DNA of 64,000 bases from NCBI GenBank assembly GCA_963740945.1, contig CAVUGE010000033.1, positions 1 through 64,000 on the forward strand. The letters run 5' to 3'. This DNA is from CAVQBP01 sp963740945 (GTDB lineage: Bacteria; Bacteroidota; Ignavibacteria; Ignavibacteriales; Ignavibacteriaceae). A program made the position numbers and the translations under genes. Below are positions 57,635 to 64,000 of this stretch, piece after piece. Under the pieces are notes generated by a model. The model saw nothing but the letters and a program-made list of their open reading frames with translations, had not been told where the DNA came from and did not search any database. How positions within the stretch are numbered: position 1 is the first letter of the stretch; every line of letters starts with the position of its first letter.

Positions 57635-58324
57635 ATGGATCTAAATAGTATTTCTAATAACACTGCAATTAATTCGAACTCTCAAACCAATGGTAATAAT
57701 AGTGTTCTGGGAAAAGATGATTTCTTAAAACTGCTTATAACGCAATTAAAGAACCAGGATCCTATGAATCCGACTAACGGAACTGAATTTGCTTCACAGC
57801 TTGCACAGTTTAGTTCTTTGGAACAATTATCAAATCTAAATGATTCTATCCAGCAAAGTATGAATAATAGCTACTACTTAACACAGTCTATTAATAACTC
57901 TTTAGCTTCAAACTTAGTTGGAAAAAATGTTACTGTTCTGTCTGACTCCGTAACCAATAGCGGACAGGGAGAGACTAATCTGGGTTATTCTTTACCTAAA
58001 AATGCGGCTTCAGCAACTATTGCTATTCAGAATGAAAACGGGGTAACTGTAAAAACTATCGAAGGAATCTCAAAAACCATGGGTGACAATAAAGTTTCAT
58101 GGGATTTTTCCGATGATGATGGTAATCAATTACCGGAAGGTAATTACACTTTTACCGTTAATGCAGTTGATAATAGTGGAAATGAGATAGATGTACAAAC
58201 ATTTAGTTCTGGCACAATTGATGGTATTAAATATTCAAGTTCTGGTTCAATGGTTCTAATTAATGGAAATCAATACAATCTTTCCGATATAATGGAAATA
58301 TTAAATAATTCTTCAGGAGAGTAA
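57635..58324 (+). CDS. flgD: Flagellar hook capping protein FlgD
   Basis: 229 residues with the FlgD N-terminal motif LGKDDFLKLLITQLKNQDPMNPTNGTEFASQLAQFSSLEQLSNLN, then FlgD-type tudor/Ig-like domains (VTVLSDSVTNSG, WDFSDDDGNQLPEGNYTFTVNAVDN). It caps the growing hook. It lies between fliK and a TIGR02530-type gene as in Bacillus. Confidence 0.95.
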   Translation: MDLNSISNNTAINSNSQTNGNNSVLGKDDFLKLLITQLKNQDPMNPTNGTEFASQLAQFSSLEQLSNLNDSIQQSMNNSYYLTQSINNSLASNLVGKNVTVLSDSVTNSGQGETNLGYSLPKNAASATIAIQNENGVTVKTIEGISKTMGDNKVSWDFSDDDGNQLPEGNYTFTVNAVDNSGNEIDVQTFSSGTIDGIKYSSSGSMVLINGNQYNLSDIMEILNNSSGE

Positions 58325-58326
58325 TA

Positions 58327-58704
58327 ATGATTGAAATGAACGGTATAAATGTTCCGTTTGTACCGATTGAGCCCGGAAAAAATATTAAGAATATATCCGG
58401 CGCTCAGAATACATCAGCCCCTTTTAAGTCTATTTTCCAGGAAGAGCTGGAGAAAGTAAAATTTTCAAATCATGCTCTTAAAAGACTTGAAAGCAGAAAT
58501 ATAAATCTATCAGATGTAGATTTAAATAAAATTCAAGACGCTGTTGAGAAAGCCGGGCTGAAAGGAGCTAAAGATTCTTTGGTAATGATGAAAGATATGG
58601 CTTTTATAGTAAATATTCCGAATAAAACAGTGGTTACCGCAATGCCGTTAGGCAGCTCGGAAGAAAATATCTTTACAAATATTGATAGTGTGGTTTTTGC
58701 ATAA
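58327..58704 (+). CDS. Flagellar operon protein of the TIGR02530 family
   Basis: 125 residues starting two bases after flgD. It shows the family pattern FQEELEKVKFSNHALKRLESRNINLSDVDLNKIQDAVEKAGLKGAKDSLVMMKDMAFIVNIPNKTVVTAM. Members always sit between flgD and flgE in flagellar operons; the biochemical role is unknown. Confidence 0.88.
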   Translation: MIEMNGINVPFVPIEPGKNIKNISGAQNTSAPFKSIFQEELEKVKFSNHALKRLESRNINLSDVDLNKIQDAVEKAGLKGAKDSLVMMKDMAFIVNIPNKTVVTAMPLGSSEENIFTNIDSVVFA

Positions 58705-58725
58705 GTAAATAACATAAATAACGAT

Positions 58726-58780
58726 AGGGCGGGACCTTTTAAGGACGCTCTAGATTCAACTGACTGACTGATGTTGAATC
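58726..58780 (+). promoter_or_regulatory. Two-hairpin leader before flgE
   Basis: First hairpin 58726-58751: AGGGCG pairs with CGCTCT, with an inner CCT/AGG stem. Second hairpin 58753-58780: GATTCAAC pairs with GTTGAATC around a 12-base loop TGACTGACTGAT. A strong ribosome site (TTAGGAGGT) and ATG follow 27 bases later. No T-run follows either hairpin, so a terminator is less likely than an mRNA structure or processing site. Confidence 0.45.
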
Positions 58781-58817
58781 AAATCTTAAAATAATATATA
58801 ATCCTTAGGAGGTTATA

Positions 58818-60482
58818 ATGGCACTTCTTAATTCTCTTTTCGCAGGTGTATCCGGCCTGCAAAATCATCAATCAATGATGGATGTTATCGGAAATAATAT
58901 TGCTAATGTTAATACTATAGGCTTTAAAGGCTCTCGAGTAACATTTAGTGATACATTTAACCAATTTGTAAAAGCCGGGACTAACCCGACCACCTCTACC
59001 GGTGGTACCAATACTTTCCAAATCGGCTTAGGCGCTAAAGTCAATTCAATCGATAGAAATTGGAACCAGGGTACTTTTGAAACGACCGGTATAACCACAG
59101 ATCTGGCTCTTCAGGGAAGCGGTTTGTTTGTATTAAAGAGTAATGGCCAAAATTTCTATTCTAGAGCTGGCGCTTTTATTTTTGATGCCGATGGTAAACT
59201 AGTCAGCCCTCAAAACGGAGCTATAGTACAGGGGAAAGTAGCTAATGAAGACGGTATCTTGCCGCCAGGCAATAACTTACAAGACATTGTAATTGATAAA
59301 AATTTAAAACTTCCTGCTGTTGCAACTGATTTAATAAAATGGGGTGGTAATCTTCAAAGCAATTCAGATCTAACAAGAACTGAAAATGTTGTGCAAAGAG
59401 GAAATATGAATTCTTCTTTACCAGGTCCATTTGACAGCCAAACAACAATTTATAATGAAATGGGAGAACCTTTAACTTTTGATACTTCTTATTCTCCCGT
59501 AGCAGGAAATGCAGACCAGTATAATATGACATGGCAAGTATTGGATGCAGATGGGAATCAACTTGGGAATGGTTCTATCAATGGACTTCAATTTGCTGAC
59601 GATGGTTCCGGAAATATGGCATTAGATGCTGCATCTCAAGCATTATTCGACGGTACTAATAACCGGGTAAATATTCCTGGAAGTAATGTGGATTTTCTCT
59701 TTGACGGAACAGGTTTAACTGAAAATTCATCTACTACTACTCTCAGTATTTCTGCTGATGGAAATAGACAGCCTAATATTGTAAGCGGTTCAGTTACAAT
59801 TTTTGATTCTTTAGGAAATTCACATCAGGTTACATTAAAATATTCAAAAATTGGAAATAATCAATGGACCTGGACAGCCTCTGTACCCGGTACAAGTACT
59901 GATAATGGACAGCCTGCTTCTTCAAGCGGTTCCATTGCATTTAATGCAGATGGTACTCTGGATGCGGCTAATATTTCTCCGAACAACCCTCAGTTAACAT
60001 ATACACCTTCGGGTGGTGCAAATCCTTTGGTTATTGATCTTAATTTTGGTAGTGGCTTTGAGGGAATTACACAGACTTCGTCAAGTTCCGTGGTTTCTGC
60101 CTTAAGTCAAAATGGTTCGGCATCAGCAACTCTCTCAAATCTAAATATAGACCAATATGGAAATATTGAAGGAATTTTTACTAATGGTAATTCTCGTACA
60201 TTAGCACAGGTTATGGTGGCTACTTTTGCAAATCTAAACGGTCTTATTAGTACCGGAGATAATCTATATTCCGCTTATGCAAACTCTGGTGAACCAAGGA
60301 TTGGAAGCTTGGGAGAAGAAACCGGTACAACAGTTCAATCTGGTGCTCTTGAACAATCAAACGTTGATTTATCTGAAGAATTTACAAAAATGATTGTTTC
60401 TCAAAGAGGTTTTCAGGCTAATGCAAGGGTAATCACAACTGCTGATTCTCTGCTTCAAGAAATTACAAACCTCATTAGATAA
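58818..60482 (+). CDS. flgE: Flagellar hook protein FlgE
   Basis: 554 residues. N-terminal rod/hook family motif LLNSLFAGVSGLQNHQSMMDVIGNNIANVNTIGFKGSRVTFSD, the F-type central region (TTDLALQGSGLFVLKSNGQNFYSRAGAFIFDADGKLV) and the C-terminal EQSNVDLSEEFTKMIVSQRGFQANARVITTADSLLQEITNLIR. The best Shine-Dalgarno of the window (AGGAGG) precedes it, which suits a protein made in large amounts. It is followed by a terminator. Confidence 0.96.
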   Translation: MALLNSLFAGVSGLQNHQSMMDVIGNNIANVNTIGFKGSRVTFSDTFNQFVKAGTNPTTSTGGTNTFQIGLGAKVNSIDRNWNQGTFETTGITTDLALQGSGLFVLKSNGQNFYSRAGAFIFDADGKLVSPQNGAIVQGKVANEDGILPPGNNLQDIVIDKNLKLPAVATDLIKWGGNLQSNSDLTRTENVVQRGNMNSSLPGPFDSQTTIYNEMGEPLTFDTSYSPVAGNADQYNMTWQVLDADGNQLGNGSINGLQFADDGSGNMALDAASQALFDGTNNRVNIPGSNVDFLFDGTGLTENSSTTTLSISADGNRQPNIVSGSVTIFDSLGNSHQVTLKYSKIGNNQWTWTASVPGTSTDNGQPASSSGSIAFNADGTLDAANISPNNPQLTYTPSGGANPLVIDLNFGSGFEGITQTSSSSVVSALSQNGSASATLSNLNIDQYGNIEGIFTNGNSRTLAQVMVATFANLNGLISTGDNLYSAYANSGEPRIGSLGEETGTTVQSGALEQSNVDLSEEFTKMIVSQRGFQANARVITTADSLLQEITNLIR

Positions 60483-60506
60483 TTATTAAAATAATATTAA
60501 ATTTAT

Positions 60507-60534
60507 GGAGCGACTCCCCCAGGTCGCTCCTTTT
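60507..60534 (+). terminator. Rho-independent terminator after flgE
   Basis: GGAGCGAC, an eight-base loop (TCCCCCAG), then GTCGCTCC and TTTT: a perfect 8-bp GC-rich stem starting 25 bases after the flgE stop. Confidence 0.9.
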
Positions 60535-60781
60535 GAACTTTGTAAAATGGTGAATAAAATAGGTATTAGCTTTTTTACTTGATTTCAACCATTTGTATAA
60601 TAATAACCACTGCAATAAACTAAATTCACCTCTTTACATTAAGATACCCTTTTAATTTCTACAATCCTTTTCCTCTAAAGCACGATATTTTTTCTTTTTC
60701 AGAATTGCTAGAGGTAATTAATCAGCAAAAACGAAGAAAATATTTGATAATCTGGATTTAGTTAGATGATTTTTTTAAATG

Positions 60782-60797
60782 TGGCATATCTATTGAT
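60782..60797 (+). promoter_or_regulatory. Sigma-54-like promoter upstream of fliL
   Basis: TGGCAT, five bases, then TTGAT has the same GG-N10-GA spacing as the site upstream of flgB and lies 15 bp before the fliL ATG. Since a terminator separates fliL from flgE, a promoter is expected in this gap. Confidence 0.4.
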
Positions 60798-60811
60798 TAA
60801 ATGAAAACACT

Positions 60812-61366
60812 ATGGCAGAAGAAGAAGAAAAAAAAGAAAAAACGGAAGAAAATCCCGAGCCTACTATAAAAAAGAAGAGCTCATTTTTTAACCAAAAGCT
60901 AATACTAATCGGACTCCCCATTTTTATTGTTCAATTAGTTGCTGTTTACTTTATAACGGCAAATTTCCTATTAAATAGAGTTCAAGGTTTGCCTGCTGAT
61001 GCAAACACAAAAAACGGACAAACCCAAGGAGAAAATGCCGGTAAAAACGAAAAAGTGGAGCTTGGAAAATTTATCTATTTAATTGAAGATATTATAGTAA
61101 ATCCTGCCCAAACAGACGGAAAAAAACTTTTACTTGCTTCAATAGGATTTGATTTATCCAGTTCGGAGGAACAGCAGGAATTAAAAAGTAAAGAAGTTCT
61201 GGTTAAGGATGTTATTGTATCCGCTTTATCAAGTAAAACCTTAGAGCAGCTTTCAGATAGTTCTTACAGGGATACTCTTAAAAATGAAATTGGACAAAAA
61301 ATTATTAGCCTGGTTCCAAATTTAAAATTAAATGCAGTTTATTTTAGTAAATATATCATTCAATAG
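60812..61366 (+). CDS. fliL: Flagellar basal body-associated protein FliL
   Basis: 184 residues: a charged cytoplasmic N-terminus (EEEEKKEKTEENPEP), one membrane helix (about 30-52, LILIGLPIFIVQLVAVYFITANFLL), then the FliL periplasmic domain (IYLIEDIIVNPAQTDGKKLLLASIGFDLS). It associates with the stator. It starts the second flagellar transcript of the window. Confidence 0.88.
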   Translation: MAEEEEKKEKTEENPEPTIKKKSSFFNQKLILIGLPIFIVQLVAVYFITANFLLNRVQGLPADANTKNGQTQGENAGKNEKVELGKFIYLIEDIIVNPAQTDGKKLLLASIGFDLSSSEEQQELKSKEVLVKDVIVSALSSKTLEQLSDSSYRDTLKNEIGQKIISLVPNLKLNAVYFSKYIIQ

Positions 61367-61369
61367 AAA

Positions 61370-62344
61370 ATGGCTGAAGTACTTTCACAACAAGAAATAG
61401 ATCAACTTCTAAATAAAGTTAAAGGAGGAAAAGAGGATGAAGATGTAATACTCAAATCTTCTGATAATGAAGTTATTCCTTTTGACTTTAGATTGCCGAA
61501 TCGAATTTCAAAAAATCAGCTTAGAACTATTCGTAATATTAATGAAAATTTTGCCGAAAGTTTTAGCTCTTTTCTGGTTTCTAAACTTCAAGCTATGGTT
61601 ATAGTTAAAGTTACCTCTGTGGATCAAATTTACTATTCGGAATATATCCTTTCTGTTCCTAATCCTGCATGTATTTTTACCTTTGAAATAAAAAACACAG
61701 ATATCAAAGGAATACTGGAAATAAACGCAGATCTGGCACTAAATATTGTTGATAGATTATTGGGTGGTAATGGAAGCGGTAACAAGCAATCAAAAGGTAT
61801 AACCCCTATTGAACAAAAGGTTTTGGGCTCTGTGGTTGATAAAGTAATGCTCGATCTGAATAAAGCATGGCAGGTAGTTGGAAACTTTGAATTTGGCATA
61901 GAAAGGTTTGAACCTGATATTGATTTTGCGCAGATAACTACTCAAAGTGAATCCGTTCTCCTTATATCCTTTGAAATAATTATCGGTGAACAATCTTACA
62001 TGATAAATATTTGTTTTGCTACCTATGCATTTGATGTAATACTAAATAAACTGTCTTCTCAAAAACTTTCATCGGTTAGACCAATCAAATACGAAGGTAC
62101 AACTTCGGAAGAAATTCTAACTAATCACCTTTATGAGACTTTTATTCCCGTCACGGTGGAATTCGGAAAGGCGAAAATATCCGTACATGAACTGATGGAA
62201 TTGGAAAAAGGCGATATAATTGAATTAGAAACAAAAGTGAATGATGAACATATAATTAAAGTGGGTAATAAGATCCTCTTTTTCGGAAGATCGGGAAATT
62301 TAAATAGACATAAAGCTATTAAAGTTACTAGAAAAAATAATTAA
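61370..62344 (+). CDS. fliM: Flagellar motor switch protein FliM
   Basis: 324 residues. The N-terminal CheY-P-binding peptide LSQQEIDQLLNKV is present (residues 5-17), then the CheC-like middle domain (FDFRLPNRISKNQLRTIRNINENFAESFSSFL, LNIVDRLLGGNG, PIEQKVLGSVVDKVMLDLNKAW) and the C-terminal SpoA domain (VTVEFGKAKISVHELMELEKGDIIELETK). It forms the C-ring and switches rotation on CheY-P binding. Confidence 0.96.
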   Translation: MAEVLSQQEIDQLLNKVKGGKEDEDVILKSSDNEVIPFDFRLPNRISKNQLRTIRNINENFAESFSSFLVSKLQAMVIVKVTSVDQIYYSEYILSVPNPACIFTFEIKNTDIKGILEINADLALNIVDRLLGGNGSGNKQSKGITPIEQKVLGSVVDKVMLDLNKAWQVVGNFEFGIERFEPDIDFAQITTQSESVLLISFEIIIGEQSYMINICFATYAFDVILNKLSSQKLSSVRPIKYEGTTSEEILTNHLYETFIPVTVEFGKAKISVHELMELEKGDIIELETKVNDEHIIKVGNKILFFGRSGNLNRHKAIKVTRKNN

Positions 62345-62369
62345 TGAAATTTAAGCAGGTAAAACATCT

Positions 62370-62792
62370 ATGTCTGATAATATAGAAAAAGATAAACATA
62401 ATAATTTTAATAATCCGGATCAGCATGAATTATCTGATTCTATAGATAGTCTGGATCAGGACTTGAAAGTTGCGGCTAATATCGCCGATTTTGAAGACCT
62501 GGATGAATCAAATATTCGTAACAAAAATTCTTCGGAAAAATTAGATTTTTTAAAAGATCTCCAGCTCAGTGTTTATATCGAATTGGGCAGAACACAAATG
62601 CAGATAAAAGATATACTTGAACTGGAAAGAGGATATGTAATAGAACTCGATAAACTTGCAAGTGAGCCTGTCGATATTTTCGTTAACAATAAAAAAATTG
62701 CTGAAGGCGAAGTTGTTGTTATTGATAAACATTTTGGAATTCGTATAACAAGTCTAAATGAGGCTTCGAATAGATTAAAAGGATTATATTAA
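62370..62792 (+). CDS. fliN: Flagellar motor switch protein FliN
   Basis: 140 residues: an acidic, presumably flexible N-terminus (about 1-60), followed by a SpoA/FliN domain (FLKDLQLSVYIELGRTQMQIKDILELERGYVIELDKLASEPVDIFVNNKKIAEGEVVVIDKHFGIRITSL). It completes the C-ring with FliM and binds FliH. It does not carry the CheC-like extension of Bacillus FliY. Confidence 0.95.
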   Translation: MSDNIEKDKHNNFNNPDQHELSDSIDSLDQDLKVAANIADFEDLDESNIRNKNSSEKLDFLKDLQLSVYIELGRTQMQIKDILELERGYVIELDKLASEPVDIFVNNKKIAEGEVVVIDKHFGIRITSLNEASNRLKGLY

Positions 62793-63146
62793 ATGGGATT
62801 TTATGATCTGGTTAAAACCTTCTTCCCTCTTATATTAATTGTCGGTATACTTTATATTATTCTTCACTTTGTAAAAAAGTCCGGGTTCTCAATTCGGGGG
62901 GGCAAGTCAAAATTTTCAAAAAATTTCAATATTAAGGTAATCAGTACTCAAATGATTATGCCCAAGAAATTCATATCAATTGTAAAAGTAAAAGATAAAT
63001 TTCTCGTTTTAGGGGTAAGTGAAAATTCAATAAATATGTTAAAAGAATTCGACGATGAAATCGATTATGAAGAGCAGCCCGACACTGAATCCAATAATGA
63101 AAATAATTTTTTGATGATATTGAAAAAGAATTTAGGAATTAGATGA
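62793..63146 (+). CDS. fliO: Flagellar export apparatus protein FliO
   Basis: 117 residues beginning directly after the fliN stop. It has a membrane helix at about 10-29 (FFPLILIVGILYIILHFVKKS) and a small cytoplasmic beta domain (IKVISTQMIMPKKFISIVKVKDKFLVLGVSENSINMLKEF) typical of FliO. It helps assemble FliP. It overlaps fliP by four bases. Confidence 0.85.
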   Translation: MGFYDLVKTFFPLILIVGILYIILHFVKKSGFSIRGGKSKFSKNFNIKVISTQMIMPKKFISIVKVKDKFLVLGVSENSINMLKEFDDEIDYEEQPDTESNNENNFLMILKKNLGIR

Positions 63147-63901
63147 AAAAAGTAATTTTTATCTCTATTATTTTATTAACTATTCTTTCTATAAATCCGG
63201 TTTTTGCTCAGCAAGCTACAACTATTCCAATTCCCAAAATCGGTATTAACATAGGAACCTCCCAGAATCCTCAAGATGTTTCCGTTACTCTCCAAATATT
63301 ACTTTTAATGACCGTTCTCTCGCTTGCACCATCACTTTTAATCATGACTACTTCATATTTAAGAATAATAATTGTATTTCATTTTCTTAAAAGTGCTTTG
63401 GGAACTCAATCTATGCCGCCAAGCCAGCTTTTAGCCGGGATTGCTTTATTTATAACTTTTTTTGTTATGGCACCTACATGGAGCAGAGTAAACGATACGG
63501 CTTTAAAACCATTAATGGATGGTAAAATCAAATTAGAAGAGGCATATGATAAGGGTATTGAGCCTATCCGAGAATTTATGTTTAAGAATGTTAGGGATGA
63601 AGATCTTGCGCTATTTGTTAATCTTGCAAATTTGAAAAGACCTGAAAACAGGAATGATTTACCCACATATATAGTTGTGCCCGCATTTGCAATAAGTGAG
63701 CTGAGAGCCGGTTTTATCATTGGTTTCTTTCTCTTTATACCCTTTTTAATGATAGACATGATTGTGTCCAGCATCCTGATGTCTATGGGTATGATGATGA
63801 TCCCACCTATGTTGATATCTCTTCCATTTAAAATATTATTATTCATTTTAGTAGACGGCTGGAATTTAATTGTCGGTTCAATAGTAAGGAGTTTTGGATA
63901 A
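63143..63901 (+). CDS. fliP: Flagellar export gate protein FliP
   Basis: 252 residues with a cleavable signal peptide (VIFISIILLTILSINPVFAQ), then the FliP signatures LLMTVLSLAPSLLIMTTSYLRIIIVFHFLKSALGTQSMPPSQLLAGIALFITFFVMAPTW and FIIGFFLFIPFLMIDMIVSSILMSMGMMMIPPMLISLPFKILLFILVDGW. It forms the export gate core with FliQ and FliR. Confidence 0.97.
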   Translation: MKKVIFISIILLTILSINPVFAQQATTIPIPKIGINIGTSQNPQDVSVTLQILLLMTVLSLAPSLLIMTTSYLRIIIVFHFLKSALGTQSMPPSQLLAGIALFITFFVMAPTWSRVNDTALKPLMDGKIKLEEAYDKGIEPIREFMFKNVRDEDLALFVNLANLKRPENRNDLPTYIVVPAFAISELRAGFIIGFFLFIPFLMIDMIVSSILMSMGMMMIPPMLISLPFKILLFILVDGWNLIVGSIVRSFG

Positions 63902-64000
63902 ATGACTGAAGAAATCGTAATTGAAATTATAAAGGAAGCATTTTATACAACTTTTATAATTATTTTACCCGTACTCGGTGTATCCTTAGTAGTGGGAATA
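63902..64000 (+). CDS. fliQ: Flagellar export gate protein FliQ (cut by window end)
   Basis: The ATG directly follows the fliP stop codon. The 33 visible residues (TEEIVIEIIKEAFYTTFIIILPVLGVSLVVGI) match the N-terminus and first membrane helix of FliQ. The gene continues past the window. Confidence 0.9.
   Translation, partial: MTEEIVIEIIKEAFYTTFIIILPVLGVSLVVGI

Larger units (their letters stand above)
60483..60811 (+). other. 329-bp gap between flgE and fliL
   Basis: It contains the terminator at 60507 and the sigma-54-like site at 60782. Between them no gene, hairpin or other feature is evident; the DNA is AT-rich. Confidence 0.6.

Overview
The window is AT-rich bacterial DNA whose gene content points to a motile member of the Bacteroidota/Ignavibacteriota (FCB) group, perhaps an Ignavibacteria/Melioribacter-like organism. 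The reasons are Bacteroidota-style carbohydrate-active enzymes with signal peptides, a TonB-dependent receptor remnant, a mostly weak Shine-Dalgarno pattern, and a complete-looking flagellar and chemotaxis cluster, which most Bacteroidota lack. The taxonomy is an inference; no rRNA or other marker gene is present.

Region 1 (1-15004) is a plant cell-wall (pectin, rhamnogalacturonan-I) degradation locus: the 3' end of a GH106-like rhamnosidase, a GH3 glycosidase, a frameshifted GH2, a PL26-type exo-rhamnogalacturonan lyase broken by several frameshifts, a GH105 unsaturated rhamnogalacturonyl hydrolase and a convergent GH35 beta-galactosidase. A 111-bp MITE-like inverted-repeat element lies just before the GH2 gene. 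A PL22 oligogalacturonate lyase at 28.4 kb adds the homogalacturonan end of the same diet.

Region 2 (15.4-21.7 kb) is a TetR-regulated RND efflux operon (tetR, TolC-like, membrane-fusion lipoprotein, RND pump). Matching 17-bp palindromes lie before the regulator and before the pump genes.

Region 3 (21.8-32.6 kb) is an accessory, partly decayed stretch. It holds a 1519-residue fusion of a RelE/ParE-like domain, a UvrD-type helicase and a long TPR array; a gene-poor 1.1 kb with three palindromes phased at exactly 21 bp, a perfect 16-bp palindrome and three DnaA-box-like sites; a RhuM-family pseudogene; PL22; a TonB receptor remnant; an orphan sensor histidine kinase; and an internally deleted chemoreceptor remnant that keeps its terminator.

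Region 4 (32.7-46.9 kb) is chemotaxis: three methyl-accepting proteins (one Cache+PAS, two with periplasmic CxxCH haem-type sensors), CheW, a HEAT-repeat protein, CheR, two CheY-like regulators, CheZ, CheA, CheB and a small unknown. Region 5 (47.0-64.0 kb) is the flagellar operon flgB-flgC-orf-fliE-fliF-fliG-fliH-fliI-fliJ-motE-like-fliK-flgD-orf-flgE, a terminator, then fliL-fliM-fliN-fliO-fliP-fliQ (cut by the window end). Its order matches the Bacillus fla/che operon. TAAA-N15-TTCGATAA sites (sigma-28-like) precede the first chemoreceptor and fliK, with weaker versions before cheW and the HEAT gene. GG-N10-GA sites (sigma-54-like) precede flgB and fliL.
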